Shown here: piece after piece, positions 1-6,865 of the stretch
Layout: the number at the start of each line of letters is the position of its first letter
Numbering within the stretch: the stretch's first letter is position 1
NCBI GenBank assembly: GCA_037138335.1
Contig: JBAXIO010000033.1
Location: 1 to 21,947, forward strand
Direction: 5' to 3'
Length of the DNA stretch: 21,947 nt
Origin: CAIRDP01 sp037138335
GTDB lineage: Bacteria; Bacteroidota; Bacteroidia; Bacteroidales; FEN-979
Notes under the pieces: model-generated
What the model was told of the DNA's origin: nothing
The model's database searches: none
Seen by the model: only the letters and a program-made list of their open reading frames with translations
Position numbers and translations under genes: made by a program

Positions 1-587
1 ATGATGCAAACGGGAAGAATATTCCCTGTACTGTCATTGAAGCAGGTCCCTGTGTTGTAACGCAGATCCGATCCAAGGAAAAAGAAGGTTATGATGCCAT
101 CCAGCTTGCTTTTGAGGATAAGAAAGAAAAGCATACCACAAAAGCGATGATGGGCCATTTTAAGAAAGCCGGGATCACCCCGAAGAAAGTGATTGCCGAA
201 TTTACCCGTTTTGAAGCTGACCATCAGAAGCAATTCGGGGACATTGTGAAGGTTGATATCTTTCAGGAAGGCGAATACATCGATGTGGTTGGGGTATCCA
301 AAGGCAAGGGTTTCCAGGGTGTTGTAAAGAGGCATCATTTTCATGGTGTCGGAGAAGCGACCCATGGACAGCATGACCGTTTGCGTGCCCCTGGCTCGGT
401 TGGCGCATCATCATGGCCTTCAAGGGTATGGCCCGGATTAAGGATGGCCGGCCGCATGGGTGGTAAACGTGTCAAGGTGATCAACCTTCAGATATTAAAG
501 ATAATCCTGGAAAGGAACCTGGTTCTTGTTAAAGGTGCTATTCCCGGACCAACTGGTGCATATGTAATAATTGAGAGATGGAAATAA
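1..587 (+). CDS. rplC: 50S ribosomal protein L3 (5' truncated by window edge)
   Basis: Large-subunit protein that binds 23S rRNA near the peptidyl transferase centre and nucleates 50S assembly. The reading frame is open from base 3 to the TAA at 585-587 and gives 194 residues. About 15 N-terminal residues lie outside the window, judging from the family, so an internal ATG such as the one at 147 is not the start. Recognisable segments are IPCTVIEAGPCVVTQ near the visible N terminus, KGKGFQGVVKRH, the ATHGQHDRLRAPGS loop that reaches toward the catalytic centre, and RMAGRMGGKRVKV. The last 10 nt overlap the start of rplD, suggesting translational coupling. In this operon rpsJ normally precedes it, outside the window. 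The identification is secure; only the 5' end is missing. Confidence 0.97.
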   Translation, partial: DANGKNIPCTVIEAGPCVVTQIRSKEKEGYDAIQLAFEDKKEKHTTKAMMGHFKKAGITPKKVIAEFTRFEADHQKQFGDIVKVDIFQEGEYIDVVGVSKGKGFQGVVKRHHFHGVGEATHGQHDRLRAPGSVGASSWPSRVWPGLRMAGRMGGKRVKVINLQILKIILERNLVLVKGAIPGPTGAYVIIERWK

Positions 588-1207
588 AAGTTTTTAATAT
601 TAAAGGAACAGAAACCGGCCGTAAGGTCCAACTGGACGATACGGTTTTCGGGATTGAGCCCAATGATCATGCCATTTACCTGGATGTTAAGCAGCATATG
701 GCAAACGCTCGCCAGGGCACTCATGCAACTCTCGAAAAGTCACTGGTTTCGGGCAGTACCAAGAAACTGCACAAGCAGAAAGGAACCGGCGGTTCCCGTA
801 AGGGCAGCATCAAGAGCCCATTGTTCCGCGGCGGAGCCCGTGTTTTCGGACCCCAGCCCAGGGATTATAATTTCAAACTGAACAAGAAACTTAAAAAGCT
901 TGCCCGTATTTCGGCCCTCAGCTATAAAGTTAAGGAAAGCAACCTGGTGGTGCTTGAGGATTTCACCTTCGATACACCAAGAACCAAGAATGTGACCGAA
1001 CTTCTGAAGAGTTTTCAGCTCAGCGGTAAAAAAACTTTGGTTATCGTGAACACCCCGGATGACAATCTCCTGCTTGCTGCAAGGAATCTGAAACGGGTAA
1101 AGATCGTCCGCACTGCCGACTTGAATACGTATGAAATTCTTGACGCAAAGCAGGTTTTAATGTGCGAGAGTTCAATTCCCGAAATTGTAAAGATTCATCA
1201 GAATTAA
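578..1207 (+). CDS. rplD: 50S ribosomal protein L4
   Basis: Primary 23S rRNA binder; its long loop lines the nascent peptide exit tunnel. The protein has 209 residues, close to the usual bacterial length. The loop is visible at about residues 66-92, rich in Gly, Lys and Arg, with the signature KQKGTGGSRKGS followed by FRGGARVFGP. The C-terminal half is the usual alpha/beta domain. The ATG lies 10 nt inside the end of rplC in another frame, and no Shine-Dalgarno precedes it. In E. coli L4 represses the S10 operon through the leader and NusA; that leader would be outside the window, so feedback here cannot be judged. Confidence 0.98.
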   Translation: MEIKVFNIKGTETGRKVQLDDTVFGIEPNDHAIYLDVKQHMANARQGTHATLEKSLVSGSTKKLHKQKGTGGSRKGSIKSPLFRGGARVFGPQPRDYNFKLNKKLKKLARISALSYKVKESNLVVLEDFTFDTPRTKNVTELLKSFQLSGKKTLVIVNTPDDNLLLAARNLKRVKIVRTADLNTYEILDAKQVLMCESSIPEIVKIHQN

Positions 1208-1226
1208 CAATTTATTCTATAATCCG

Positions 1227-1517
1227 ATGAGAATTATTATTAAGCCTATCATTACAGAGAAGATGACCCAGCAGGGAGAAACCCTGAACAGGTATGGGTT
1301 CTTTGTAGACCGCAAGGCAAACAAGCTTCAGATCAAGAAGGCGATCAAAGACCTGTACGGAGTTGAAGTTGAAGCGATCAGTACCATGATCGTATTTGGC
1401 AAGAAAAAAAGCCGTTACACTAAAAGTGGCGTAATTTCCGGGAGGGCGACTTCCAGGAAGAAAGCCATCGTAACATTGGCAAAAGGCGAAACTATTGATT
1501 TTTACAGCAATATTTAA
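1227..1517 (+). CDS. rplW: 50S ribosomal protein L23
   Basis: Early-binding 23S rRNA protein at the tunnel exit, where it is the docking site for trigger factor and contacts SRP and SecY. The protein has 96 residues, normal for bacteria. The N terminus IIIKPIITEKMT and the segment KANKLQIKKAIKDLYGVEVE (residues 30-49) are the family signature. It sits 19 nt after rplD and 4 nt before rplB, as in the standard S10 operon. The start is the ATG after an A/T-rich leader with no Shine-Dalgarno. Confidence 0.97.
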   Translation: MRIIIKPIITEKMTQQGETLNRYGFFVDRKANKLQIKKAIKDLYGVEVEAISTMIVFGKKKSRYTKSGVISGRATSRKKAIVTLAKGETIDFYSNI

Positions 1518-1521
1518 ATAA

Positions 1522-2346
1522 ATGGCGCTTAAGAAATACAAACCAACAACACCCGGTCAGAGGTTCAAGGTTATCAGCTCATATGATGAGGTAACCACCA
1601 TGACCCCTGAGAAGAGCCTGTTGACACCTTCAAGGAAGACCGGCGGAAGAAACAACCAGGGAAGAATGACCATGCGTTACATGGGCGGTGGTCATAAGCA
1701 GATGTACCGGCTTATTGATTTCAAGAGGGACAAGGATGACATTCCCGGTTTGGTTAAGAGTATCGAATATGATCCTAACCGGACTGCAAGGATTGCCCTG
1801 GTCACATACAAAGACGGTGAGAAACGGTATATCGTCGCTCCTCATGGTTTAAAGGTCGGCCAGACTATCCTTTCAGGGAAAGGTGCTGCTCCCGAAATCG
1901 GGAACACTTTATTCCTCAGTGAGATTCCTTTTGGTACGGTGATCCACAATGTGGAGCTGCGTCCCGGACAGGGAGCCAAGATGGTGCGTTCGGCAGGAGC
2001 TTATGCCCAGCTGATGTCGCGTGACGGCAAGTTTGCCATCATCAAGATGCCATCGGGTGAAACACGTATGATATTGCAGACATGCAAAGCCACTATCGGC
2101 ATGGTCTCGAATACCGACCACAGCCTGGAGAAGCATGGTAAAGCCGGCCGTAAACGCTGGCTGGGCCGCAGGCCGAGGAACCGTGGCGTTGCCATGAACC
2201 CGGTTGACCATCCAATGGGTGGTGGTGAAGGCCGTGCTTCAGGCGGGCACCCGCGTTCACGCAAGGGTATGCCGGCTAAGGGATACAAGACCCGTTCGAA
2301 AAAGAAGCAGTCGAACCAGTACATCATTGAAAAACGGAAAAAGTAA
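1522..2346 (+). CDS. rplB: 50S ribosomal protein L2
   Basis: One of the most conserved large-subunit proteins, needed for subunit association and peptidyl transferase activity. It has 274 residues, the usual length. The SH3/OB RNA-binding core spans roughly residues 60-200, and the signature VDHPMGGGEGRASGGHP occupies residues 228-244; H230 corresponds to the conserved histidine close to the catalytic centre. The Lys/Arg-rich C terminus is complete. It starts 4 nt after the rplW stop, so coupled translation is likely. Confidence 0.99.
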   Translation: MALKKYKPTTPGQRFKVISSYDEVTTMTPEKSLLTPSRKTGGRNNQGRMTMRYMGGGHKQMYRLIDFKRDKDDIPGLVKSIEYDPNRTARIALVTYKDGEKRYIVAPHGLKVGQTILSGKGAAPEIGNTLFLSEIPFGTVIHNVELRPGQGAKMVRSAGAYAQLMSRDGKFAIIKMPSGETRMILQTCKATIGMVSNTDHSLEKHGKAGRKRWLGRRPRNRGVAMNPVDHPMGGGEGRASGGHPRSRKGMPAKGYKTRSKKKQSNQYIIEKRKK

Positions 2347-2364
2347 CAGCAAATCAATCAGATT

Positions 2365-2643
2365 ATGAGCAGATCGCTTAAAAAAGGCCCTTTTATCCAC
2401 TATAAGCTGGAAAAGAAAGTTATAGATGCTGTGGAAACCAAGAAAAAGACCGTCATAAAGACCTGGTCGAGGGGTTCCGTAATTTCTCCGGATTTTGTGG
2501 GGCTAACCATTGCCGTCCATAACGGGAACAAATTCATCCCTGTTTATGTCACCGAGAACATGGTTGGCCACAAACTTGGCGAGTTCGCCCCGACCCGTAT
2601 ATTCAGGGGGCATGCCGGCAATAAAGATAAAGGAAAGAAATAA
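2365..2643 (+). CDS. rpsS: 30S ribosomal protein S19
   Basis: Small-subunit head protein that binds 16S rRNA as a partner of S13 and contacts the A-site side of the head. It has 92 residues, the usual size. It begins SRSLKKGPFI and carries the conserved FAPTRIFRGHAG near residues 74-84. It sits 18 nt downstream of rplB in standard order, with an A-rich leader and no Shine-Dalgarno. Confidence 0.98.
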   Translation: MSRSLKKGPFIHYKLEKKVIDAVETKKKTVIKTWSRGSVISPDFVGLTIAVHNGNKFIPVYVTENMVGHKLGEFAPTRIFRGHAGNKDKGKK

Positions 2644-2660
2644 AGGAAATTTTATAGATT

Positions 2661-3107
2661 ATGGGAGTCAAAAGTCGTACGAGAGCTGAGAACCGAAAGG
2701 AAGCTAAAAAGAAGACCGCTGTTGCAAGTCTTCAGAATAATCCTACCTCTCCGCGTAAAGCAAGATTAGTTGCTGACCTGGTCCGCGGAAAAAGAGTGGA
2801 ACTGGCCCTGAATATCCTGAAGAACACCAGCAAACAGCCGTCAGAGAAAATGCGCAAGCTTCTGCTTTCAGCAATTTCCAACTGGCAGTTAAAAAACGAA
2901 GGATTGCGAATTGAAGATGCCGACCTGTTCGTCCAGGAGATCAAAGTAGATGTCGGACGTACACTGAAGCGTATCAAAACTGCTCCTCAGGGACGTGCCC
3001 ACAGGATCCGCAAGCGTTCAAACCATATCACCATCACCCTTGGCTCAAAAAGCCAGCAGGTTGAGGAGAATGTTGCAGAAGAAACAAAAGAAAGTAACAA
3101 GGAATAA
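2661..3107 (+). CDS. rplV: 50S ribosomal protein L22, with N- and C-terminal extensions
   Basis: 23S rRNA binder whose long beta hairpin lines the exit tunnel together with L4 and is a known site of macrolide resistance mutations in other bacteria. This copy has 148 residues against about 110 in E. coli. The core starts near SPRKARLVADLVRGKR (30-45), and the tunnel hairpin is around residues 97-126 with KTAPQGRAHRIRKRSNH. About 25 extra basic residues precede the core and an acidic tail rich in Glu follows from about residue 132. Such tails are common in Bacteroidota. The start is supported by the position 17 nt after rpsS and the in-frame ATG; a later start would remove only the extension. 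Confidence 0.97.
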   Translation: MGVKSRTRAENRKEAKKKTAVASLQNNPTSPRKARLVADLVRGKRVELALNILKNTSKQPSEKMRKLLLSAISNWQLKNEGLRIEDADLFVQEIKVDVGRTLKRIKTAPQGRAHRIRKRSNHITITLGSKSQQVEENVAEETKESNKE

Positions 3108-3124
3108 TTTAAAGGGAATTTTTA

Positions 3125-3898
3125 ATGGGACAAAAAACCAATCCGATTGCTAACCGTCTAGGCATAATCCGCGGCTGGGATTCCAACTGGTTTGGCGGAA
3201 AAACCTTCGAGAGCAAATTAGTCGAAGATGATAAGATCCGCAAGTATCTGCATGCACGTCTTTCAAAGGCCGGCATCTCGAAGATCGTTATCGAGCGTAC
3301 CCTGAAGCTTGTGACTGTAACTATCCATACTGCAAGGCCGGGGATTATCATCGGTAAAGGCGGGCAGGAAGTTGACAAGCTGAAGGAAGAGCTGAAAAAG
3401 ATCACCAAGAAGGAGATCCAGATCAATATATCTGAGATCAAACGGCCCGAGCTGGATGCAGTTATTGTAGCCAACACAGTTGCCAGCCAGATTGAAGGAC
3501 GTATTTCGTACCGCAGGGCGATAAAAACTTCTATAGCATCCGCTATACGAATCGGTGCCGAAGGGATCAAGGTTATGATTTCCGGCCGCCTGGGCGGAGC
3601 CGAAATGGCCCGCCGGGAGCAGTATAAAGAAGGGCGTATCCCTTTGCATACTTTCCGTGCCGACATTGATTACGCTACAGCAGAAGCGCATACTACCTAC
3701 GGGCGTATCGGTATCAAGGTCTGGATATGCAAGGGCGAGATCTACGGGAAACCTGAACTGGTTCCCAGCACTTCAACAGCCAAGCTGAAACCTTCCCAGC
3801 AACGTCCGAAAGGCGGCAGCCCCAGGCCCGACAGGGACAGGGACAGGGACAGAGGCAGGGACAGGGACAGAAGTGACAAACCCCGTTTCAGAAAATAA
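3125..3898 (+). CDS. rpsC: 30S ribosomal protein S3 with Asp-Arg repeat tail
   Basis: Small-subunit protein at the mRNA entry channel, with helicase-like contacts to mRNA. It has 257 residues, longer than E. coli (233). An N-terminal KH domain holds GIIIGKGGQEV at residues 73-83, and the C-terminal S3 domain carries SGRLGGAEMAR at 153-163. From about residue 225 there is a low-complexity tail, with alternating Asp-Arg dipeptides at 236-249 encoded by a GACAGG-type hexamer repeat (3830-3871). The tail lies beyond the conserved fold and would be solvent exposed. A partial Shine-Dalgarno-like AGGGA lies about 8 nt before the ATG. Confidence 0.98.
   Translation: MGQKTNPIANRLGIIRGWDSNWFGGKTFESKLVEDDKIRKYLHARLSKAGISKIVIERTLKLVTVTIHTARPGIIIGKGGQEVDKLKEELKKITKKEIQINISEIKRPELDAVIVANTVASQIEGRISYRRAIKTSIASAIRIGAEGIKVMISGRLGGAEMARREQYKEGRIPLHTFRADIDYATAEAHTTYGRIGIKVWICKGEIYGKPELVPSTSTAKLKPSQQRPKGGSPRPDRDRDRDRGRDRDRSDKPRFRK
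3830..3871 (+). repeat. Hexanucleotide tandem repeat inside rpsC
   Basis: Seven consecutive hexamers of the type GACAGG, with some GACAGA and one GGCAGG, run in frame with rpsC. Each encodes Asp-Arg except the fifth, which gives Gly-Arg. Gain or loss of one unit would keep the frame and change the tail by two residues, so length variation is tolerated by design. The reading comes directly from the sequence; variability itself is inferred. Confidence 0.9.
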
Positions 3899-3928
3899 CA
3901 GAAAGAACAACAATAATATATCTGAATA

Positions 3929-4357
3929 ATGTTACAGCCAAAGAAGACTAAGTACAGGAAACAGCAGAAGGGTAAGATGAAGGGTAACGCACAGCGCGGC
4001 CATCAGATTGCATTCGGCTCTTTCGGTCTCAAAACTCTTGACGAAGCATGGATCACCGGCCGCCAGATAGAAGCAGCCCGTCAGGCAATCACGCGTCATA
4101 TGAAACGTGAAGGCCAGATGTGGATCCGAATCTTCCCCGATAAACCGGTTACCAAGAAACCGGCGGAAGTACGTATGGGTAAAGGAAAAGGAGCACCCGA
4201 ATATTTTGTAGCCAGGGTAAACCCCGGCCGCATCATGTTCGAAATCGATGGAGTATCTGAAGCCATAGCAAAGGAGGCTTTGCGCCTTGGCGCCCAGAAA
4301 ATGCCAGTCCATTGTAAGATAGTAATGCGCCGCGATTTCGCCGAAGGTCAAGCATAA
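3929..4357 (+). CDS. rplP: 50S ribosomal protein L16
   Basis: Late-assembling 50S protein that contacts A-site tRNA near the peptidyl transferase centre. It has 142 residues, a normal bacterial length. It begins MLQPKKTKYRKQQKG and contains GHQIAFGSFGLK and EVRMGKGKGAPEYFVARV (80-97); R82 matches the arginine that is hydroxylated in E. coli L16. It follows rpsC by 30 nt. The 42-nt gap after it, before rpmC, can form a hairpin. Confidence 0.98.
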   Translation: MLQPKKTKYRKQQKGKMKGNAQRGHQIAFGSFGLKTLDEAWITGRQIEAARQAITRHMKREGQMWIRIFPDKPVTKKPAEVRMGKGKGAPEYFVARVNPGRIMFEIDGVSEAIAKEALRLGAQKMPVHCKIVMRRDFAEGQA

Positions 4358-4359
4358 AT

Positions 4360-4382
4360 TGCAATAGCCGGAAGCTATCGCA
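4360..4382 (+). other. Possible RNA hairpin between rplP and rpmC
   Basis: The arms TGC-A-ATAGC (4360-4368) and GCTAT-C-GCA (4374-4382) pair over 8 bp with one A/C mismatch, closing the loop CGGAA. No T-run follows, so it is not a terminator. It starts 2 nt after the rplP stop and ends 17 nt before rpmC. It might protect the transcript end or tune translation of rpmC, but a chance structure is quite possible. Confidence 0.4.
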
Positions 4383-4399
4383 GATTAAAACAGAAAGAA

Positions 4400-4621
4400 A
4401 TGGAACAAAAAGTAATCAGAGAATTCACCACCGGTGAGATCGTCGAAAGACTGGACGAGGAAAAAAGGCAGCTGTCGAAGCTGAAGCTCAACCACGCCGT
4501 TTCACCACTGGAAAATCCCAATAAGATCAAGGCTTATCGCAAAACCATCGCACGCCTTGAAACCGAATTGCGCCGCCGCGTTCTTGGTGGTGAAAAAATC
4601 GTAAAGCCTGTAAAGCATTAA
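4400..4621 (+). CDS. rpmC: 50S ribosomal protein L29
   Basis: Small two-helix protein on the 50S surface near the tunnel exit, next to L23. It has 73 residues, within the family range. The helical N-terminal half is charged, and the family segment NPNKIKAYRKTIARLETELR is visible at about residues 39-58. It sits between rplP and rpsQ as in the standard S10 operon, 3 nt before rpsQ. The leader is A-rich with no Shine-Dalgarno. Confidence 0.95.
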   Translation: MEQKVIREFTTGEIVERLDEEKRQLSKLKLNHAVSPLENPNKIKAYRKTIARLETELRRRVLGGEKIVKPVKH

Positions 4622-4624
4622 TTT

Positions 4625-4882
4625 ATGGAAAGCAGAAAACTCAGAAAGGAAAAGATCGGGGTGGTGATCAGCAATAAAATGGAAAAGTCCATTGTTGTTG
4701 AGGTCGAGAGAAAAGTTAAGCACCCGAAATACGGAAAGTTCGTAAAGAAGTCGTCAAGCTTTATGGCTCATGATGAGAAGGGGGAATGCAGCGAAGGTGA
4801 TAAAGTGCGTATCGCAGAAACCCGTCCGTTAAGCAAGAATAAGTGTTGGAGACTTGTCGAAATCATTGAAAAGGTTAAATAG
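4625..4882 (+). CDS. rpsQ: 30S ribosomal protein S17
   Basis: OB-fold 16S rRNA-binding protein of the 30S body. It has 85 residues, the normal length. Conserved segments are GVVISNKMEKSIVVEVER and HPKYGKFVKKSSSFMAHDE, followed by EGDKVRIAETRPLSKNK, the family signature. It starts 3 nt after rpmC and ends 2 nt before rplN, so translation is probably coupled. Confidence 0.98.
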   Translation: MESRKLRKEKIGVVISNKMEKSIVVEVERKVKHPKYGKFVKKSSSFMAHDEKGECSEGDKVRIAETRPLSKNKCWRLVEIIEKVK

Positions 4883-4884
4883 CC

Positions 4885-5253
4885 ATGATACAGCAAGAGT
4901 CAAGATTAACAGTAGCAGATAACAGCGGCGCAAAGGAAGTACTTTGTATAAAGGTACTTGGCGGAACGCGCAAACGTTATGCCTCGGTAGGCGACAGGAT
5001 CATCGTGACCGTAAAAAATGCTCTGCCTTCAGGCAACATTAAAAAAGGTACCGTATCCAAAGCCGTAGTCGTTCGCACCACCAAGGAAATACGCCGGGCC
5101 GATGGTTCATACATCAGCTTCGATGATAATGCAGTAGTACTGCTGAATAATACCGGAGAACTGATAGGCACCCGCATCTTCGGACCGGTTGCCCGCGAAC
5201 TCCGTGAAAAACAATTTATGAAAATAGTTTCATTGGCACCCGAAGTGCTGTAA
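4885..5253 (+). CDS. rplN: 50S ribosomal protein L14
   Basis: Conserved beta-barrel protein at the subunit interface, contacting 16S rRNA in bridges and bound by the silencing factor RsfS in other bacteria. It has 122 residues, the standard length. It starts with MIQQESRLTVADNSGAKEV, the usual N terminus, and ends in the conserved IFGPVARELREKQFMKIVSLAPEV-type segment. This is the first gene of the classical spc operon in E. coli; here it follows rpsQ by only 2 nt, so the two operons are fused. Confidence 0.99.
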   Translation: MIQQESRLTVADNSGAKEVLCIKVLGGTRKRYASVGDRIIVTVKNALPSGNIKKGTVSKAVVVRTTKEIRRADGSYISFDDNAVVLLNNTGELIGTRIFGPVARELREKQFMKIVSLAPEVL

Positions 5254-5265
5254 CAGAATTCAACC

Positions 5266-5589
5266 ATGCAGAAGAGATTACATATCCGCAAAGGTGATAC
5301 AGTGATGGTCATTGCAGGCGATTCCAAAGGCCAGCAGGGCAAGGTACTGAATGTCAACATCGAAAAGGAGTTGGCCATTGTGGAAAGCGTAAATATGGTT
5401 TCAAAACACACGAAACCAAACGCAAAGAGCCCACAGGGCGGTATCGTGAAGAAGGAAGCTCCGGTCAATGTTTCAAACCTGAAAATTATTGATAACACCG
5501 GGAAACCTGCCCGTACAGGAAAGAAAATCGACAGTAAGACCGGAAAATTGGTTCGTTATTCTAAAAAATCAGGGGAGGTAATAAAGTAA
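5266..5589 (+). CDS. rplX: 50S ribosomal protein L24
   Basis: Assembly-initiator protein of the 50S subunit located near the tunnel exit. It has 107 residues. A KOW motif is visible near residues 8-30 (GDTVMVIAGDSKGQQGKVL), and NVSNLKIID matches the central family segment. Its stop TAA shares one base with the ATG of rplE (TAATG), a termination-reinitiation arrangement. The last codons also spell a purine-rich GGGGAGG 10 nt before rplE. Confidence 0.97.
   Translation: MQKRLHIRKGDTVMVIAGDSKGQQGKVLNVNIEKELAIVESVNMVSKHTKPNAKSPQGGIVKKEAPVNVSNLKIIDNTGKPARTGKKIDSKTGKLVRYSKKSGEVIK
5574..5579 (+). promoter_or_regulatory. Shine-Dalgarno-like GGAGGT before rplE
   Basis: GGAGGT lies 9-10 nt upstream of the rplE ATG and would pair well with the 16S rRNA 3' end. 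It also encodes part of the rplX C terminus, so its presence could be due to coding (Gly-Glu-Val). Nearly all other genes here lack such a sequence. Confidence 0.5.
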
Positions 5590-6140
5590 TGGCTTACATA
5601 CCAAGATTAAAGGAAAAGTATCAGAAGGAAGTTGTTCCTGCATTAATGAGTCAGTTCAGTTACAAGAACCATATGCAGGTTCCCAGGATCACCAAGATCT
5701 GCCTGAACCAGGGTTTGGGTATCGCCAACACCGACCGTAAATTCATTGATAACGGCTTGAGTGAAATGACAATGATCACAGGTCAGAAGGCAGTGCCCAC
5801 GAAATCCAGGAAAGATATTTCAAACTTCAAGTTAAGAAAAGGGAATGCTATCGGTGTCAGGGTAACCCTGCGCGGAGAACGTATGTATGAATTCCTCGAC
5901 CGCCTCGTAGCTGTTGCCCTTCCACGTGTTCGCGATTTCCGCGGCGTGAATGACAAAGGTTTCGACGGAAGGGGAAATTATACTGTCGGCATCACCGAAC
6001 AGATCATCTTTCCGGAAATCGATATCGACAAGGTGACCAAGATCAACGGTCTTGACATCACTTTCGTGACTACCGCGAATACCGACCGCGAAGCCCTGGC
6101 ACTGTTAAAAGAATTCGGGATACCATTTAAAACAAGATAA
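5589..6140 (+). CDS. rplE: 50S ribosomal protein L5
   Basis: 5S rRNA-binding protein of the central protuberance that contacts P-site tRNA and S13. It has 183 residues, normal for bacteria. Conserved parts are the N-terminal RLKEKYQKEVVPALM, the central GQKAVPTKSRKDISNFKLRKG, and ALPRVRDFRGVNDKGFDGRG (about 111-130). The ATG overlaps the rplX stop by one base. It is one of two genes here with a convincing Shine-Dalgarno-like sequence at proper spacing. Confidence 0.99.
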   Translation: MAYIPRLKEKYQKEVVPALMSQFSYKNHMQVPRITKICLNQGLGIANTDRKFIDNGLSEMTMITGQKAVPTKSRKDISNFKLRKGNAIGVRVTLRGERMYEFLDRLVAVALPRVRDFRGVNDKGFDGRGNYTVGITEQIIFPEIDIDKVTKINGLDITFVTTANTDREALALLKEFGIPFKTR

Positions 6141-6144
6141 TATC

Positions 6145-6414
6145 ATGGCAAAAGAATCCATTAAATCCAGGGAAGTTAAAAGAGAGCGTCTTGTGGCAAA
6201 ATTTGCTGAAAAGCGTAAAGCTCTGAAAGAATCAGGCGATTATATCGCACTTCAGAAACTTCCGAAGAACGCTTCCCCGGTACGTTTGCACAATCGTTGC
6301 AAACTCACCGGAAGGCCTAAAGGCTATATGAGACTCTTCGGGATTTCGCGTATCAACTTCCGCGAAATGGCCAACAACGGCCTGATCCCAGGCGTTAAGA
6401 AAGCCAGCTGGTAA
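6145..6414 (+). CDS. rpsN: 30S ribosomal protein S14, zinc-independent form
   Basis: 30S head protein near S3, S10 and S19. It has 89 residues, which places it in the longer zinc-independent class; only one cysteine is visible (in RLHNRCKLTGRP), so the CxxC...CxxC zinc site of the short form is absent. The conserved C terminus KGYMRLFGISRINFREMA is complete. It starts 4 nt after rplE. Confidence 0.98.
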   Translation: MAKESIKSREVKRERLVAKFAEKRKALKESGDYIALQKLPKNASPVRLHNRCKLTGRPKGYMRLFGISRINFREMANNGLIPGVKKASW

Positions 6415-6450
6415 TTTGAATAGATTATTAACAAACAGATACAGAATAAA

Positions 6451-6849
6451 ATGGTTACTGATCCCATTGCAGATTATTTGACGAGAATAAGGAATGCCGT
6501 GATGGCAAACCACCGGGTCGTAGAAATCCCGAAATCCAAAATCAAGGAAGATATCACCCGTATTCTTTTCGAAAAAGGTTATATCCTGAATTTCAAGGTT
6601 GAAAACGAACCCCGTCCGGGAATTATAAAAATTGCTTTGAAGTACCACCCGGTCACAAAGCTATCAGCTCTCAACTCACTGGTAAGGGTTTCCAAACCCG
6701 GTCTGAGGAAGTATGTCGACAGCGACAGCCTGCCCCGTGTACTGAACGGACTTGGAATAGCAATCCTTTCCACTTCACAGGGAGTAATGACGGATAAAGA
6801 AGCGCGTACCAAGAGAATTGGCGGCGAAGTATTATGTTACATTAGTTAA
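6451..6849 (+). CDS. rpsH: 30S ribosomal protein S8
   Basis: Primary 16S rRNA binder of the central domain. It has 132 residues, the usual size. It begins with the family N terminus VTDPIADYLTRIRNAV and ends with the signature GLGIAILSTSQGVMTDKEAR followed by GGEVLCYI. In E. coli S8 represses the spc operon by binding a helix at the rplE start; I did not find a convincing copy of that element here. A strong Shine-Dalgarno for rplF starts 3 nt after its stop. Confidence 0.99.
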   Translation: MVTDPIADYLTRIRNAVMANHRVVEIPKSKIKEDITRILFEKGYILNFKVENEPRPGIIKIALKYHPVTKLSALNSLVRVSKPGLRKYVDSDSLPRVLNGLGIAILSTSQGVMTDKEARTKRIGGEVLCYIS

Positions 6850-6851
6850 TC

Positions 6852-6857
6852 AGGAGG
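6852..6857 (+). promoter_or_regulatory. Canonical Shine-Dalgarno AGGAGG before rplF
   Basis: AGGAGG lies between the rpsH stop and the rplF ATG with an 8-nt spacer, in noncoding sequence. It decides the rplF start at 6866 over the longer in-frame ATG at 6818, which lies inside rpsH. Most other genes in the block start after A/T-rich leaders without such a site, as is known for Bacteroidota, so this one stands out. Confidence 0.85.
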
Positions 6858-6865
6858 TTCAGTAT

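Noticed and set aside
410..450. Possible frameshift in rplC around the WPSRVWPGLRMAG segment
   Set aside because: The wording looks unusual, but flanking conserved motifs stay in frame and WPG variants occur in L3 proteins.
3109..3666. Long minus-strand open frame (185 codons) opposite rpsC
   Set aside because: It is the antisense shadow of a highly conserved gene and has no protein-like features of its own.
6818..6865. 16-residue N-terminal extension of L6
   Set aside because: It lies within rpsH, and the AGGAGG fixes the start at 6866, where the family N terminus begins.
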